Translations under genes and position numbers: made by a program
In this document: piece after piece, positions 9,071 through 19,065 of the stretch
How the letters are laid out: each line of letters starts with the position of its first letter
Position numbering within the stretch: position 1 is the first letter of the stretch
Notes under the pieces: generated by a model
Databases searched by the model: none
What the model was told of the DNA's origin: nothing
The model's input: only the letters and a program-made list of their open reading frames with translations
Origin: Nitrospira sp.
GTDB taxonomy: Bacteria; Nitrospirota; Nitrospiria; Nitrospirales; Nitrospiraceae
Direction: 5' to 3'
Assembly: GCA_016873455.1 (NCBI GenBank)
Contig: VGXE01000004.1
Location: forward strand, 1-64,000
Length of the DNA: 64,000 nucleotides

Positions 9071-9094
9071 TGTACCGGGTGCAGCGTCAATCAG

Positions 9095-9541
9095 CTAGAG
9101 GTCTGCGGCACGAATTTTCACGCGATGAGGGGCAAGATCGTCAATGGGCTTGTTGGAGGTGGGCTGATCATCGACCCACTTGTGGGCACCCATGTCGCAC
9201 ATGCCGTGGAAATGGGATCCGGTTTCGATGGAAATTGAAGGAGTGCGAATATCGCCGATCACGATGCCTGGCTTGAGAATTTGAATTTGCTCGACGGCTG
9301 TTACAGTTCCGTTGATCTTCCCGCTGGTCATGACTGTGCCCGCTGACACGATGCCTTTGATCACCGCATGCTCGCCGACGATCAAGACGCCTGACGTATG
9401 GATTTCGCCTTCAAGACGGCCGTCAACACGGATGGTTCCATTAAAGCGGATAGTGCCCTTGAAGTCTGAGCTCTTTCCGAGAAAGGTCACATTCTCGTGA
9501 TCGCCTTCAGGGTGAGCACCTTTTTCCCCCATGGCCCACAT
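9095..9541 (-). CDS. Bactofilin family protein (first of two)
   Basis: The 148-residue protein has a central bactofilin domain of short repeated beta-helix turns, for example FKGTIRFNGTIRVDGRLEGEI, a spaced Gly pattern and GEHAVIKGIVSAGTV. Bactofilins polymerise without nucleotide into filaments that help place cell-wall enzymes and, in some bacteria, ParAB. The C-terminal tail after about residue 120 is charged and unlike the domain. It precedes mnmA by 24 bp and may be co-transcribed with it. The second bactofilin is immediately upstream, toward parB. Confidence 0.9.
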   Translation of the reverse strand: MWAMGEKGAHPEGDHENVTFLGKSSDFKGTIRFNGTIRVDGRLEGEIHTSGVLIVGEHAVIKGIVSAGTVMTSGKINGTVTAVEQIQILKPGIVIGDIRTPSISIETGSHFHGMCDMGAHKWVDDQPTSNKPIDDLAPHRVKIRAADL

Positions 9542-9730
9542 CAGTCGGTCATGCTCCTTTCACAAGGTCTTCGCACACCGTCCCCGAGTCCTCTTCGTCC
9601 GGCCAGTCGCGCGAACGACTCCCACAGGTACAAACACCTAGGAATAATTTCTTCGCCGTGGAACGATTGATTCTCCACCCACAGCGACGCGAACCCTTCA
9701 TGTGCAACACGAGGGCTACAAGACTCGATT

Positions 9731-10087
9731 TTACGAGCTGGGCGTCATTTCGATTGTGCCGTTGAACAGGACTCCCTCCTCAATCGACAGCATCGGTGCC
9801 TTTACGCCTCCGTTGAGGACCGCTGGAGCCCGCAGCCTGATCTTTTCCGTTGCGGTGACGTCTCCGGTAATTTTACCTTTACACACCACAGTTCCTGCGG
9901 TGACTTTTGCCTTGAGGACAACTTCTTCTCCGACCAAGAGGATACCATCGGTCTGAACTTCGCCCTCAAGCGAACCATCAATTCGAACCGTTCCGTTATA
10001 GATAATCGTTCCTTTGAAGTCGACACCCTTTCCGATGAATGCATCGACATCCGGTGTCGATTCCAGCTTTGACGGTACCGAACTCAT
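9731..10087 (-). CDS. Bactofilin family protein (second of two)
   Basis: From the ATG at 10087 the product is 118 residues, nearly all bactofilin beta-helix (FKGTIIYNGTVRIDGSLEGE, then GEEVVLKAKVTAGTVVCKGK). The start was set by the AGGGGGGG run five bases upstream; longer frames add a non-conserved leader. It differs clearly from the neighbouring paralogue, so the pair is not a recent copy. It lies between parB and the first bactofilin. Bactofilin with ParAB is a known combination in Myxococcus (from general knowledge), so shared work in chromosome placement is plausible. Confidence 0.9.
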   Translation of the reverse strand: MSSVPSKLESTPDVDAFIGKGVDFKGTIIYNGTVRIDGSLEGEVQTDGILLVGEEVVLKAKVTAGTVVCKGKITGDVTATEKIRLRAPAVLNGGVKAPMLSIEEGVLFNGTIEMTPSS

Positions 10088-10257
10088 CACTGCCCCCCCC
10101 CTCAGCTTCATCGAATACGGCACGAACCCCGTCCTGTTTATCCGGTTTCCACATGTGGTCACCCTCCTCGCTCTAGCTTTCAAGATGATGGTGCACGCTA
10201 CATTCTTGTGTACATCGTATATCGTCGCTTCGTGAAGCAATTGTAGCGTCAATGAAG

Positions 10258-10283
10258 AAAAAATCAACCTCTATGTTGGTTAA
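10258..10283 (-). terminator. Weak Rho-independent terminator after parB
   Basis: On the minus strand TTAACC, an eight-base loop and GGTTGA form a six-pair stem with one G-T pair, followed directly by TTTTTT. The position 35 bp after the parB stop fits transcription ending after the rpmH-parB run. Confidence 0.45.
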
Positions 10284-10317
10284 TGGTGTTGACCGGACTC
10301 ACTGGTAAGGCTAGCCC

Positions 10318-11166
10318 TCACGCAAGTAACTGTTCGAGAACACCCTCTAGCTCTTGGGCAGAGAAATAATGGAGGATGATTTTCCCGCCTCGCCTCTTGG
10401 GGTGAATGGTCACTTTCGTCCCGAATCGCTTCTGCAATCGTTCCTCAAGCGCGTAACACTCTGAATTTCGGACCAACACTCGATGACGTTTCTTTCCAAC
10501 TACTGAAGAATGAACGAGTTTTTCTGTTTCTCGCACAGAAAGTCCTTGAGATGCCACGATCTTTGAAACCCGCATCTGACTTTCAGGGGATTCGAGACCA
10601 AGAAGGGCTTTTGCGTGTCCCGCTGACAATGTTCCAACCTCTACTAACTCTTGCACTTCCGGGTGAAGCTGTGTCAGACGAACAATATTGGCTACGGAAG
10701 ATCGGTCGCACCCAACTCGCTGTGCAATGATGTCTTGTGTCAGACCAAATTCGTTCATCATCCGTGAATAGGCTCTCGCGGTTTCCATAGGATTGAGATC
10801 TTCACGCTGAAGATTTTCGACCATGGCGATCAACAGAGCCTCTTGATCACCGCAATTTCTAATCACTGCCTGAATGGTCTTAAGCCCTGCTTCTTTTGAA
10901 GCGCGCCACCGCCGTTCACCCGCGATCAGCTCATAGATCCCATCTCCCTTGCGGCGCACCATGATCGGCTGCAGAACGCCGCTTTCCTTGATAGACGCAG
11001 TCAGTTCCGCTAACTCTCCTGGAGCAAAATTCTGCCGAGGCTGGTACCGATTGGGAACAATATCCTCAATCTTGATGTGCTGGACATCTCCTGATTCCAC
11101 CGTCTGGCTCACAACCGCAGACGGCAAGAGAGCATCAAGTCCTTTACCGAGCGCTTTCTTTTCCAT
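10318..11166 (-). CDS. parB: Chromosome partitioning protein ParB
   Basis: The 282-residue protein has the ParB/Srx N-terminal domain ([12 protein letters not shown]; then AGERRWRAS) with the CTP-binding arginine-rich patch, a KorB-like helix-turn-helix region ([21 protein letters not shown]) and a C-terminal dimerisation domain. ParB loads at parS as a CTP-dependent clamp. Two parS sites lie 0.8 and 1.5 kb upstream (11963 and 12633). The start overlaps the end of parA by 23 bp. Confidence 0.96.
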   Translation of the reverse strand: MEKKALGKGLDALLPSAVVSQTVESGDVQHIKIEDIVPNRYQPRQNFAPGELAELTASIKESGVLQPIMVRRKGDGIYELIAGERRWRASKEAGLKTIQAVIRNCGDQEALLIAMVENLQREDLNPMETARAYSRMMNEFGLTQDIIAQRVGCDRSSVANIVRLTQLHPEVQELVEVGTLSAGHAKALLGLESPESQMRVSKIVASQGLSVRETEKLVHSSVVGKKRHRVLVRNSECYALEERLQKRFGTKVTIHPKRRGGKIILHYFSAQELEGVLEQLLA

Positions 11167-11920
11167 GGTTTAGAAACTCCTTTGCTAAGGCAACATAGGC
11201 CTGCGAGCCAGCTGATGCCGCGTTATACAAGAGGCAGGGACGTCCATAACTTGGGGCTTCTGCCAATGCTACATTCCGAGGGATCATCGTCTTATAAACT
11301 TTGCTCGAGAAATGAGATCGTACTTGCTCTGACACCTGACGGGCCAAGGTATTGCGTGAGTCAAACATGGTCAATACAATCCCTTCGAGTTCAAGAGTAG
11401 GATTGAATGACTGGCGCACTCGATCCACACTTCCAAGGAGCCGCGTGAGACCTTCCATTGCGTAATATTCACATTGAACCGGAATGAGGACCGAATGAGC
11501 AGCTGTCAGAGCATTGATTGTCAGAATTCCCAGAGCAGGCGGGCAATCGACAAAGATAACATCATACTTTTCAGCTACCTCTCCAATTACATCTCGCAAG
11601 TGACTTTCACGCCCTGCAACGTTCACAAGTTCAATCTCCGCTCCGGCAAGATCCGCATTCGCCGGCAAGACCGAGAGGCCATGCACAGAAGTCTTCACCA
11701 AGGCATGCTCTGGCCTTCCACTCTTAATCAAGCAGTTATAAATAGTTTCCTTCAATGACCGAGGATCAATTCCTAATCCACTGGTCGCATTCCCTTGAGG
11801 GTCTAGATCTATCAAGAGGACGGACAGACCTTCCAACGCAACAGATGCCGCAAGATTGACTGCTGTCGTTGTTTTTCCTACCCCGCCTTTTTGATTCGCA
11901 ACAGCAATGATTTTTTTCAT
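11144..11920 (-). CDS. parA: Chromosome partitioning ATPase ParA (Soj)
   Basis: A 258-residue deviant Walker ATPase starting [19 protein letters not shown], with the signature lysine in KGGVGKT, Walker A' [10 protein letters not shown] and Walker [12 protein letters not shown]. ParA binds DNA as an ATP dimer and is released by ParB, moving the origin region. The ATG at 11920 was preferred over a TTG two codons earlier. It overlaps parB and follows rsmG, the arrangement found near many bacterial origins. Confidence 0.96.
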   Translation of the reverse strand: MKKIIAVANQKGGVGKTTTAVNLAASVALEGLSVLLIDLDPQGNATSGLGIDPRSLKETIYNCLIKSGRPEHALVKTSVHGLSVLPANADLAGAEIELVNVAGRESHLRDVIGEVAEKYDVIFVDCPPALGILTINALTAAHSVLIPVQCEYYAMEGLTRLLGSVDRVRQSFNPTLELEGIVLTMFDSRNTLARQVSEQVRSHFSSKVYKTMIPRNVALAEAPSYGRPCLLYNAASAGSQAYVALAKEFLNHGKESAR

Positions 11921-11953
11921 GAGCAAGAATTTCTTCGATGTGATCGATGATGG

Positions 11954-12649
11954 TCAGTTCACTGTTCCACGTGGAACAGTGATACCTTCCTTCCCTGAAA
12001 TTGATAAGACCGCGATTGATCTCTGGCCGAAATTCATAGGAAGATCAAAACTTTGCTCTGTTACCACAGACCAATGATGTGAAAGTTCTGATCGGTGGAG
12101 GGGATGGGCCAAGTAAAGGACGGCTCGTCCATGGTTAGTCAGAAGGCTTGGACCATTCTGTAACAGAACGTTGTATTTCAATGCTCGAGTCGTGACATAG
12201 TCGAATTGATGATCAACGTTATTGCGTCTCATAAATTGCTCAAGCGTCCCATAGAAAATCTTGATTCGTTCAAGCCTGAGCAACCCAACGATAAAATAGA
12301 GAAAAGATATTTTCTTCTGCACCGGTTCAATGAGAGTCACGTTCAAATCCTGCCTCACGAGCTTGAGGGGAATACCCGGAAACCCTGCTCCCGTTCCAAC
12401 GTCGAGCAGGGTCGCTCCGTGCTGTATCTGCTCGATAGTCAAACAGGCAAACGAATCGACGAAGTGCTTGATGATGATTTCTTCTCCGGAATTGATACTG
12501 GTCAAGTTAATCGATCGATTCCATATCTGCAGCTCTTCAAGATAGACCATGAATTGTTTCAATTGTTCTGGCTTGAGATGAACACCAAGGCGTGCGGAGT
12601 AGGTGTCGAGTAGTGCGGAAAGGTGCGCATGTTGTTCCACGTGGAACAA
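11954..12649 (-). CDS. rsmG: 16S rRNA (guanine-N7) methyltransferase RsmG
   Basis: The 231-residue protein matches RsmG (GidB). It has the SAM-binding loop LLDVGTGAGFPGIPL near residue 80 and conserved segments such as LNVTLIEPVQKKISFL and VTTRAL. It methylates G527 of 16S rRNA. No ATG fits the family length; a TTG at 12649 or a GTG three codons later must be used, and both fall inside the parS palindrome at 12632-12649, so the protein begins with parS-encoded residues (MFHVEQ). No Shine-Dalgarno sequence is visible. ParB bound there could affect rsmG expression. Confidence 0.93.
   Translation of the reverse strand: MFHVEQHAHLSALLDTYSARLGVHLKPEQLKQFMVYLEELQIWNRSINLTSINSGEEIIIKHFVDSFACLTIEQIQHGATLLDVGTGAGFPGIPLKLVRQDLNVTLIEPVQKKISFLYFIVGLLRLERIKIFYGTLEQFMRRNNVDHQFDYVTTRALKYNVLLQNGPSLLTNHGRAVLYLAHPLHRSELSHHWSVVTEQSFDLPMNFGQRSIAVLSISGKEGITVPRGTVN
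11959..11982. promoter_or_regulatory. parS centromere site 1
   Basis: TGTTCCACGTGGAACA at 11963-11978 is a perfect 16-bp palindrome matching the bacterial parS consensus (TGTTnCACGTGnAACA). The symmetry extends four bases further on each side, making 24 bp. It lies within the last codons of rsmG and just ahead of parA. Confidence 0.93.
12632..12649. promoter_or_regulatory. parS centromere site 2 (overlaps the rsmG start)
   Basis: TTGTTCCACGTGGAACAA is an 18-bp perfect palindrome containing the same 16-bp core as site 1. It lies 670 bp from site 1, so the two bracket rsmG. Confidence 0.93.
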
Positions 12650-12716
12650 TTACGCGAATGCATCACTCAGGTCAAGAGGAACATTGTGAGATACGAAGGA
12701 AAAGTGGGATCGAATG

Positions 12717-14597
12717 CTAGCGAGTGACGTGCTGAGGAGGTTGCTGCCTATATTTTTCTAAGGCAACGAGAAGCAAGGATATCGCCGCAGGGGTCATACC
12801 GGATATCCTTGATGCCTGACCGATGGTTTCAGGTCTGACTTTATTAAATTTTTCCAGCACTTCTCGTGAAAATCCAGGAACAATATTGTAGTTGAACCCA
12901 TCAGGAATGTACTTCTGCTCAAATTTCTTGAATTTACTGACCTGACTGAGTTGTCGCTTAATGTAGCCTTCGTACTTGATCTGAAGCTCAACCTCATCAA
13001 CGACCTCAACGTCGTCGAGCGCATCGACTTCCAATGCTTGAAGCAGATCGTGATAGGTCGACTCCTGTCTTCGAAGAATGTGCGCGATTGTGTGCGATGA
13101 GGACATTCCTTGCAGATATGTGCCGTTCGTTCTTGCACGGACCGATGCTGTCAGTCTTGGTTTCATTCCATTGAGACGAGCAATTTCCTTTTCGATCGTG
13201 ACCTTTTTCTCGATGAGTTTGTCATGGGCCCCATGACCCACCAATCCTACCTGATGGCCAATGTGCATGAGACGTAAATCCGCATTGCTATGGCGGAGCA
13301 GCAGCCTGTACTCCGCCCGCGAGGTAAACATTCGGTAGGGCTCATAGGCATCTTTCGTGATCAGATCATCGATCAAGACTCCAATATAGGCTTGAGATCG
13401 ATCCAGCACCAATGGAGGTTGTTGTCGTATCTTCAGGACCGCGTTGATGCCGGCCATCAAGCCTTGTGCAGCGGCTTCCTCGTACCCGGACGTTCCATTG
13501 ATCTGGCCGGCATGATACAGCCCTCTGACCAGCTTAGTTTCAAGGGTTTGCTGGAGTTGACGAGGAGGAAAATAATCATACTCGATCGCGTAACCGGGCT
13601 TGAGCATTGTGGCATGTTCTAATCCGGGGATGGTTTTGAGCAGCGCCGCTTGGACATCGACCGGCAGACTGGTGGAAATACCGTTTGGATAAAATTCGTG
13701 GACATCGAGTCCTTCCGGTTCAACAAAAATTTGATGCCGTTCTTTTTCAGCAAACCTGACGACCTTGTCCTCAATAGACGGACAATATCGTGGGCCTGCG
13801 GATTCGATCACGCCGCTATACAGCGGGGACCGGTCAAGATTCTGTCTGATGATGTCATGGGTCCGTTGATTCGTATAGGTCAGGTGGCAGAGGACCTGCC
13901 TGGTTTCGATTCGTGTCGTGCGATAGGAGAACGGAGGCGGCGGATCGTCACCAGGCTGAGGAATCATGACCGAGAAGTCGATCGTGTTCTTGTCCAGACG
14001 AGGCGGGGTCCCGGTTTTCAATCGTCCGACCTCGAATCCCAGATCACGCATGCAATCGGAGAGATGCTCCGCCGACGCTTCACCCGCTCGTCCGGCTGGA
14101 AAGTGACTGAGTCCGATATGGATAAGTCCCTTAAGAAATGTTCCCGATGTCAATACGACGGCTCTTGCCTCGATCCTCTCACCGGATCCCGTCACGATGC
14201 CGGTGACCGCTCCGCCGGACGTGAGCAGCCGATCGACGGTCCCTTCGGCAATAGTCAGATTGGGTTCTTGCCCAAGTGTCGCCTGCATGGCCGTGCGATA
14301 CAGCGCCTTATCGCACTGGGCGCGCAGAGCCCGAACGGCAGGCCCTTTGCTCGTGTTGATGAAGCGGAACTGAATCCCGGCGCAATCCGTATTCCGCCCC
14401 ATCTCGCCGCCGAGCGCGTCGATTTCCTTGACCAAATGCCCCTTGGCAATTCCTCCGACAGCGGGATTGCACGACATCTGGGCAATGCGGCTGGGGTCCA
14501 TCGTCAGGAGCACCGTCCTCGCGCCCATGCGTGCCGCAGCCAGCGCGGCTTCACAGCCAGCGTGGCCACCGCCGACGACGATCACATCAAATTCCAT
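12717..14597 (-). CDS. mnmG: tRNA U34 carboxymethylaminomethyl enzyme, FAD subunit MnmG
   Basis: A full-length 626-residue MnmG (GidA). The FAD-binding motif [20 protein letters not shown] is at the N-terminus, followed by [20 protein letters not shown], the GTPPRL region, and the C-terminal GidA-associated helical domain with [11 protein letters not shown] and [20 protein letters not shown]. With MnmE it adds the carboxymethylaminomethyl group to wobble uridine using FAD and folate. mnmE lies immediately upstream, 24 bp away. Confidence 0.97.
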   Translation of the reverse strand: MEFDVIVVGGGHAGCEAALAAARMGARTVLLTMDPSRIAQMSCNPAVGGIAKGHLVKEIDALGGEMGRNTDCAGIQFRFINTSKGPAVRALRAQCDKALYRTAMQATLGQEPNLTIAEGTVDRLLTSGGAVTGIVTGSGERIEARAVVLTSGTFLKGLIHIGLSHFPAGRAGEASAEHLSDCMRDLGFEVGRLKTGTPPRLDKNTIDFSVMIPQPGDDPPPPFSYRTTRIETRQVLCHLTYTNQRTHDIIRQNLDRSPLYSGVIESAGPRYCPSIEDKVVRFAEKERHQIFVEPEGLDVHEFYPNGISTSLPVDVQAALLKTIPGLEHATMLKPGYAIEYDYFPPRQLQQTLETKLVRGLYHAGQINGTSGYEEAAAQGLMAGINAVLKIRQQPPLVLDRSQAYIGVLIDDLITKDAYEPYRMFTSRAEYRLLLRHSNADLRLMHIGHQVGLVGHGAHDKLIEKKVTIEKEIARLNGMKPRLTASVRARTNGTYLQGMSSSHTIAHILRRQESTYHDLLQALEVDALDDVEVVDEVELQIKYEGYIKRQLSQVSKFKKFEQKYIPDGFNYNIVPGFSREVLEKFNKVRPETIGQASRISGMTPAAISLLLVALEKYRQQPPQHVTR

Positions 14598-14621
14598 GGT
14601 TCCTCATCCTTTGGTGCCACC

Positions 14622-16067
14622 TTACTTGCCGATGCAAAACTCTGAAAAAATCCGATGCAAGACGTCGTCGGACGTAATTACCCCCGTCACCTCGCCCAGA
14701 GCGTCGGCCGCACCCCGCAAGTCCATGGCGACAAATTCCGGCCCTGCCCCGTCGTGAATGGAGGTCAGGGCTTCTGCAAGCAAAGCGTCTGCTCGTTCAA
14801 GCGCATCACGATGCCGCATCTTCGTGATCGCCACCGACTCCGTGGGCTCCAACGTCTTCTGCGCCAGTTGCAACTGAATCGACGCACGCAATGCGTCCAA
14901 TCCAACTCCGGTTCGCACGGATATGGGAATGACCGTCCCGCCCGTGCGTGTTTGTATCATCTTGACCAGATCCATCATCCGATCTGTATTCACCAAATCA
15001 CTCTTATTGATCACGGTAATACCGCGCTGGTGTTCCGGGATACGACCGGTGTCCTCTGCACCGTATTCTTCGAATTCAGCCGCATCAAGCACGTGCAGAA
15101 CCAGGTCCGCCTGCTCCAAGGCCGACCTGGTCCGTTTTATCCCTTCCAGCTCGACGACATCCGCAGTCTCCCTCAACCCCGCCGTATCCACCAACGTCAT
15201 CATCATGCCCTTCCACACCACCGATCCCTCCAGCACATCTCGTGTCGTGCCGGGAATTTCCGTGACGATCGCCCGATCTTCTCCCAGGAATGAATTCAGC
15301 AAACTCGACTTTCCGACATTTGGGCGTCCGGCGATTACCACCCGTGCGCCTTCACGCAGACGTCTCCCATGCTCAGCTGCATCCAGCATGACCCGGATCG
15401 CGCGACGCGTATCTTGCAGCGACCCAGCCAACTCGGCCTGCGCAACGAACGAGAGATCTTCATCGCTAAAATCAATGCCCGCTTCCACCTGTGCCAAAAG
15501 CCCGACCAGATTCGCCCGCAACCGATCCACATGCCGGCCTAGCTCTCCTCTGAGGTGGCGTTGAGCCAGCTTTAGCGCTGCCTCGGACTTCGATCGGATG
15601 GTATCCAGTACCGCCTCGGCCTGTGACAAATCCAACCGCCCGTGTAGAAAGGCACGCTTCGTAAATTCTCCTGGCTGGGCCAATCTGGCGCCAGCTATGA
15701 GGCACGCCTGACATACCAAATCCAGCACCACACTCCCGCCGTGGCAATGAATTTCCACGCTATCTTCGGACGTAAACGAACGAGGCCCCTTCATAAACAC
15801 CACGAGGCCTTCGTCAATGATTTCCCCCCCCGACGGGAGCTGGTGAGGACGGACGTTGTCTATCTGAGCCGAACGGCTGGGCAACACAATATCGGCGAGA
15901 TGCAGGGTATGGGATGCCACGCTGCTCAGCGGTTGATTCGAACGCAACCGCACAATCTGTCCTGCAATGGAAAGTGAGAGAGAACCGCTGATCCGTACGA
16001 TGCCGATGCCGCCTTCTCCGGCGGGAGTCGCGACCGCACAAATCGTGTCTTCAATAGCTCCATCCAT
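14622..16067 (-). CDS. mnmE: tRNA modification GTPase MnmE
   Basis: From the ATG at 16067 the product is 481 residues. It has the N-terminal folate-binding domain (DTICAVATPAGEGGIGIVR), a helical domain, and an inserted G domain with G1 GRPNVGKSS, G3 DTAGLRET and G4 NKSD. It ends in FCIGK, the conserved C-terminal Cys motif. A GTG at 16112 gives 15 more residues without family support. Partner of MnmG; a potassium-activated GTPase in known members. Confidence 0.96.
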   Translation of the reverse strand: MDGAIEDTICAVATPAGEGGIGIVRISGSLSLSIAGQIVRLRSNQPLSSVASHTLHLADIVLPSRSAQIDNVRPHQLPSGGEIIDEGLVVFMKGPRSFTSEDSVEIHCHGGSVVLDLVCQACLIAGARLAQPGEFTKRAFLHGRLDLSQAEAVLDTIRSKSEAALKLAQRHLRGELGRHVDRLRANLVGLLAQVEAGIDFSDEDLSFVAQAELAGSLQDTRRAIRVMLDAAEHGRRLREGARVVIAGRPNVGKSSLLNSFLGEDRAIVTEIPGTTRDVLEGSVVWKGMMMTLVDTAGLRETADVVELEGIKRTRSALEQADLVLHVLDAAEFEEYGAEDTGRIPEHQRGITVINKSDLVNTDRMMDLVKMIQTRTGGTVIPISVRTGVGLDALRASIQLQLAQKTLEPTESVAITKMRHRDALERADALLAEALTSIHDGAGPEFVAMDLRGAADALGEVTGVITSDDVLHRIFSEFCIGK

Positions 16068-16127
16068 AGCAGTGACACGCCGTATCCCGGCGGCCGGGGA
16101 CGCCCGACACACCCCCGGCGCACACGT

Positions 16128-17816
16128 CTACGAACTTTTCTCAGGCACTTCAGCCGCTAGCAGTGGACGGCGATTGCGGAAGATAAACCGATCAGTGGCA
16201 AATTGCTGCACGATGCTCAAGACGTTATTGGTCAACCAATAGAGCACCAAGCCCGCGGGAAAATTGATGAATAGGAACGTCATCAAGGCCGGAAGCAGCA
16301 GCATGATTTTCGCCTGGGCCGGATCCATGGTGGTAGGCTGAATCTTCTGCATAATCAGCATGCTGACCCCCATGATGACCGGAAGAATGTAGTAGGGGTC
16401 CTGGACCGACAAATCGCTGATCCACAGTCCGAGCGGCGCCTGGCGCAGATCGATCGTCATATACAGGATATTGAACAGCGCCACAAACACCGGCATCTGT
16501 AAAATCATCGGGAGACAGCCCCCCACCGGATTCACTTTGTTATCCCGATAGACTTTGATGAGCTCCTTATTCAGGCGTTCGCGATCATCTTTGAACTTCT
16601 CCTGAAGCGCCAATACTTTTGGCTGGATTTCCTGCATCTGTTTCATCGACTTGTAGCTCTTGTACTGCAAGGGGATGAACAGCAGCTTGATCGCCACGGT
16701 CAAGAGAATGATCGTGACACCATAATTGTGCGTGTAGCCGTTGATCGAACGGAGCACGGAAAAAATCGGCTTGGCTACCGCCCTCACCATGTCCCAGCTC
16801 CCAAACAAGAACCAGCCGAAGTCGATCGTATCTTCCAATCCAATTCCCAAGCTCTCAAGGGTGTCATATTCCTTTGGTCCCGCGAAGAGCTGGAATGCGA
16901 TCGGTGATCCAGCGGAATCAACCGGCATACGCACTGCCGTAGAGACGAGTTTCTCGCCTTCTTTTCTCGTCACCACGCCCACACCGTCTTTGGGAATGAG
17001 GACGGACATGAAATACTTGTCTTGTAACCCGCCCCATGTGACGGCCCCCTTGCGCTCGACCTCGGAATCAGGCACCTCTTTCTCAATCTTTCCATCCACA
17101 CGGGAAGCAGGTCCGACCGAACCGATGAATCCTTCGCCCCATTCTACAATCCCAAAATTCGTACCCGTTCCGACTCTCACCGAGCCGGTCAGCCCGGTCG
17201 CCTTCACAGCCACATCAACGAGGTAGGTGTTTGCGTGGAAGGTCAGCTGCTTCTCAATCCGTACGCCAGACGACGGATTTTCATAGACAAAGGTCACCTG
17301 ACCAGTAGGCTGGGCATCCGTCAGGGTCGTGAGCCCCTTCTCGACCCGATAGACTGCTTCACTCAGTTCTTTGGTAAGATCCAGATCCTCCGTCATAACC
17401 GTCAACGGCCCGGAGAACTTTCCTCCTTGCCGGACAAGCTCGACCGCGGGACGTTCCTCCGAACTTCCCCGATACCGTTTGAGCTCCCAATTCGTCAGCA
17501 CCGCCCCACGAGACGAGAACTTGGCATGGTACAGAGCCGTATCCACCTCGACGATTTCCGCCGCTGATTTCGCCGAATCGCGAAGGGACGCACGTTCATT
17601 GGCGCCACTGGCCGGGGAATCAGAGGTACCTGCCGGGATAGGCTTGGACGCAGCCGATGACGGAGGGGCCGCCGGCTCGCTGGTCGCAGCAGGCACCGAC
17701 TCCGTGGATGCTGGCTGATCAGGAAGCAGTCCCAGCTCCTTGAGCAGATACTCATACCCAAAGATAATCGTGAGCGAGAGGACCAGAAATAGGATAACGC
17801 GCTTTTCCATCAGCAT
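16128..17816 (-). CDS. yidC: Membrane protein insertase YidC
   Basis: A 562-residue Gram-negative-type YidC: N-terminal membrane helix (VILFLVLSLTIIFGYEYLL), a Pro/Ala/Ser-rich linker, the large periplasmic beta-domain (about 90-330) and a C-terminal 60KD_IMP core with several membrane helices, including GGCLPMILQMPVFVALFNIL and the positively charged C1 loop (YKSYKSMKQMQEIQPKVLAL). It inserts proteins into the inner membrane with or without SecYEG. The true start may be the ATG at 17810. Confidence 0.96.
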   Translation of the reverse strand: MLMEKRVILFLVLSLTIIFGYEYLLKELGLLPDQPASTESVPAATSEPAAPPSSAASKPIPAGTSDSPASGANERASLRDSAKSAAEIVEVDTALYHAKFSSRGAVLTNWELKRYRGSSEERPAVELVRQGGKFSGPLTVMTEDLDLTKELSEAVYRVEKGLTTLTDAQPTGQVTFVYENPSSGVRIEKQLTFHANTYLVDVAVKATGLTGSVRVGTGTNFGIVEWGEGFIGSVGPASRVDGKIEKEVPDSEVERKGAVTWGGLQDKYFMSVLIPKDGVGVVTRKEGEKLVSTAVRMPVDSAGSPIAFQLFAGPKEYDTLESLGIGLEDTIDFGWFLFGSWDMVRAVAKPIFSVLRSINGYTHNYGVTIILLTVAIKLLFIPLQYKSYKSMKQMQEIQPKVLALQEKFKDDRERLNKELIKVYRDNKVNPVGGCLPMILQMPVFVALFNILYMTIDLRQAPLGLWISDLSVQDPYYILPVIMGVSMLIMQKIQPTTMDPAQAKIMLLLPALMTFLFINFPAGLVLYWLTNNVLSIVQQFATDRFIFRNRRPLLAAEVPEKSS

Positions 17817-17851
17817 ACGAGCGACATGCTTTCGTTAAGACCGATCCATCG

Positions 17852-18061
17852 TTATTTCACCGGGTCTTCTCCACCCGGATGGAAGGGATGACACTTCAAA
17901 ATCCTGACCATCGACAAGCCGAGTCCTTGCCATGCCCCATATCGTGAAATGGCATCCAGCGCATATTGCGAACAGGTCGGCTCGAATCGGCAGACACGCC
18001 CGAACATCGGGGAGATCATGAACCGATACCCGTGGATGAGCCACAGACAGAGCTGCCGCAT
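17852..18061 (-). CDS. yidD: Membrane protein insertion efficiency factor YidD
   Basis: The 69-residue protein has the YidD signature: [14 protein letters not shown], a conserved pair of Cys, and [11 protein letters not shown] at the end. It is an amphipathic inner-membrane-associated protein that assists insertion. It fits exactly between rnpA (one base away) and yidC, the usual gene order. Confidence 0.94.
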   Translation of the reverse strand: MRQLCLWLIHGYRFMISPMFGRVCRFEPTCSQYALDAISRYGAWQGLGLSMVRILKCHPFHPGGEDPVK

Positions 18062-18062
18062 C

Positions 18063-18443
18063 TCAACCTGACCTTGGACAGAGCAGATGTCCGCGTTGCA
18101 GCGAGGCCTCCCACACTTGCTTCAGTATTGCGTGCGGTTGGGCGATCGCTTCTCGCTTTGGAAACACGAGCAGCGCATGGCCGGGAACCAACTCGCGATG
18201 CACCTGCCTGACCAGATCGCGAAATACTCGCTTGGCGCGGTTACGACGCACTGCGTCACCGAAGCGTCTGCCCACCACGATCCCGACACGGCTGGGCTCG
18301 TCACCTACCCGATACGCCAACAAATTGAATAGTGCCGTTGACATCCGTCGACCATGGCGTTTAACCGCTTCAATGTCCCGGCTGGTCCGTAAGAAGATGC
18401 TCGGCTTCTTGTGGAGCTTTGGCATCACCGAAAAGACCGCCAT
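18063..18443 (-). CDS. rnpA: Ribonuclease P protein component RnpA
   Basis: The 126-residue protein carries the RnpA motif [19 protein letters not shown], the RNR box that contacts RNase P RNA, preceded by GIVVGRR. The pI is clearly basic. It is the protein cofactor of the tRNA 5'-processing ribozyme. The N-terminus is slightly longer than usual and the ATG at 18425 is an alternative start. It follows rpmH by 122 bp and abuts yidD. Confidence 0.93.
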   Translation of the reverse strand: MAVFSVMPKLHKKPSIFLRTSRDIEAVKRHGRRMSTALFNLLAYRVGDEPSRVGIVVGRRFGDAVRRNRAKRVFRDLVRQVHRELVPGHALLVFPKREAIAQPHAILKQVWEASLQRGHLLCPRSG

Positions 18444-18565
18444 CCTACAGCAGCCCTTCGTCCTTGGCTCCAGGAGCGAACGCTCATATCAGGTGGAGGC
18501 AATCCCAAGGCAGCGAAACGACACTGGAAGGCGCATTACATACGGTCGGGTGTCGGCCTGATGGG

Positions 18566-18703
18566 TTAAACCGTCAACCGCGCACGCCCTTTGGCGCGCC
18601 GGCGAGCTAAGACCCGGCGCCCATTCTTGGTGCTCATACGCTTTCGAAACCCGTGCTCGCGTTTCTTTTTCAAGTTCGACGGCTGTTGAAATGTAAATGA
18701 CAC
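18566..18703 (-). CDS. rpmH: 50S ribosomal protein L34 (GTG start)
   Basis: A 45-residue protein beginning at GTG 18703. It is very basic, with the L34 core [13 protein letters not shown], then [16 protein letters not shown]. The ribosome binding site GGAGG lies six bases before the GTG, which settles the start. The gene is first in the rpmH-rnpA-yidD-yidC cluster and has a consensus promoter just upstream. Confidence 0.97.
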   Translation of the reverse strand: MSFTFQQPSNLKKKREHGFRKRMSTKNGRRVLARRRAKGRARLTV

Positions 18704-18748
18704 AGTATTCCTCCCCCAACAAAGGATCCAACCCTACAGGAGCGGCGT

Positions 18749-18777
18749 ATTATAAGGGGGGTGTGGCAGCCTGTCAA
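18749..18777 (-). promoter_or_regulatory. Consensus sigma70 promoter of rpmH
   Basis: On the minus strand -35 TTGACA (18772-18777) and -10 TATAAT (18749-18754) are separated by exactly 17 bp. The predicted start near 18742 leaves a leader of about 39 nt before rpmH. Both hexamers are perfect, so a strong promoter for the whole minus-strand cluster is expected. Confidence 0.9.
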
Positions 18778-19065
18778 TTTGCCGGCCTTCGTCGATCTTG
18801 ATTGGGAGTCAGCCAGATTAGACCAGGTTGCTGGAGCCAGGCCTTGTTTGAGGCAATTTGGCCCTTTCGCCTCCAGATCGCCACAGAATTTCAGGATTCC
18901 TAGTGCAATCCCGACTCACAAAGATTTACAATACTGCACCTTATCTGTAGAGAAGAACCGAGATTCTCTGGCATCGAGCTTGCTGGAGATCAGAGGTTCC
19001 TCATTGCCCATCCAGAACACTGAATGGAGATCGGTACCACATTGAATCGTTAGGGAGGACTCACG
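18778..19065. other. Divergent intergenic region upstream of the 19066 lipoprotein gene
   Basis: Apart from the rpmH promoter and a GGGAGGA ribosome binding site for the gene at 19066, I see no gene and no DnaA boxes here. A 94-codon frame (18761-19045) lacks any recognisable protein feature and was not called. This is where dnaA and oriC would stand in the common rpmH-dnaA arrangement. Confidence 0.5.
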
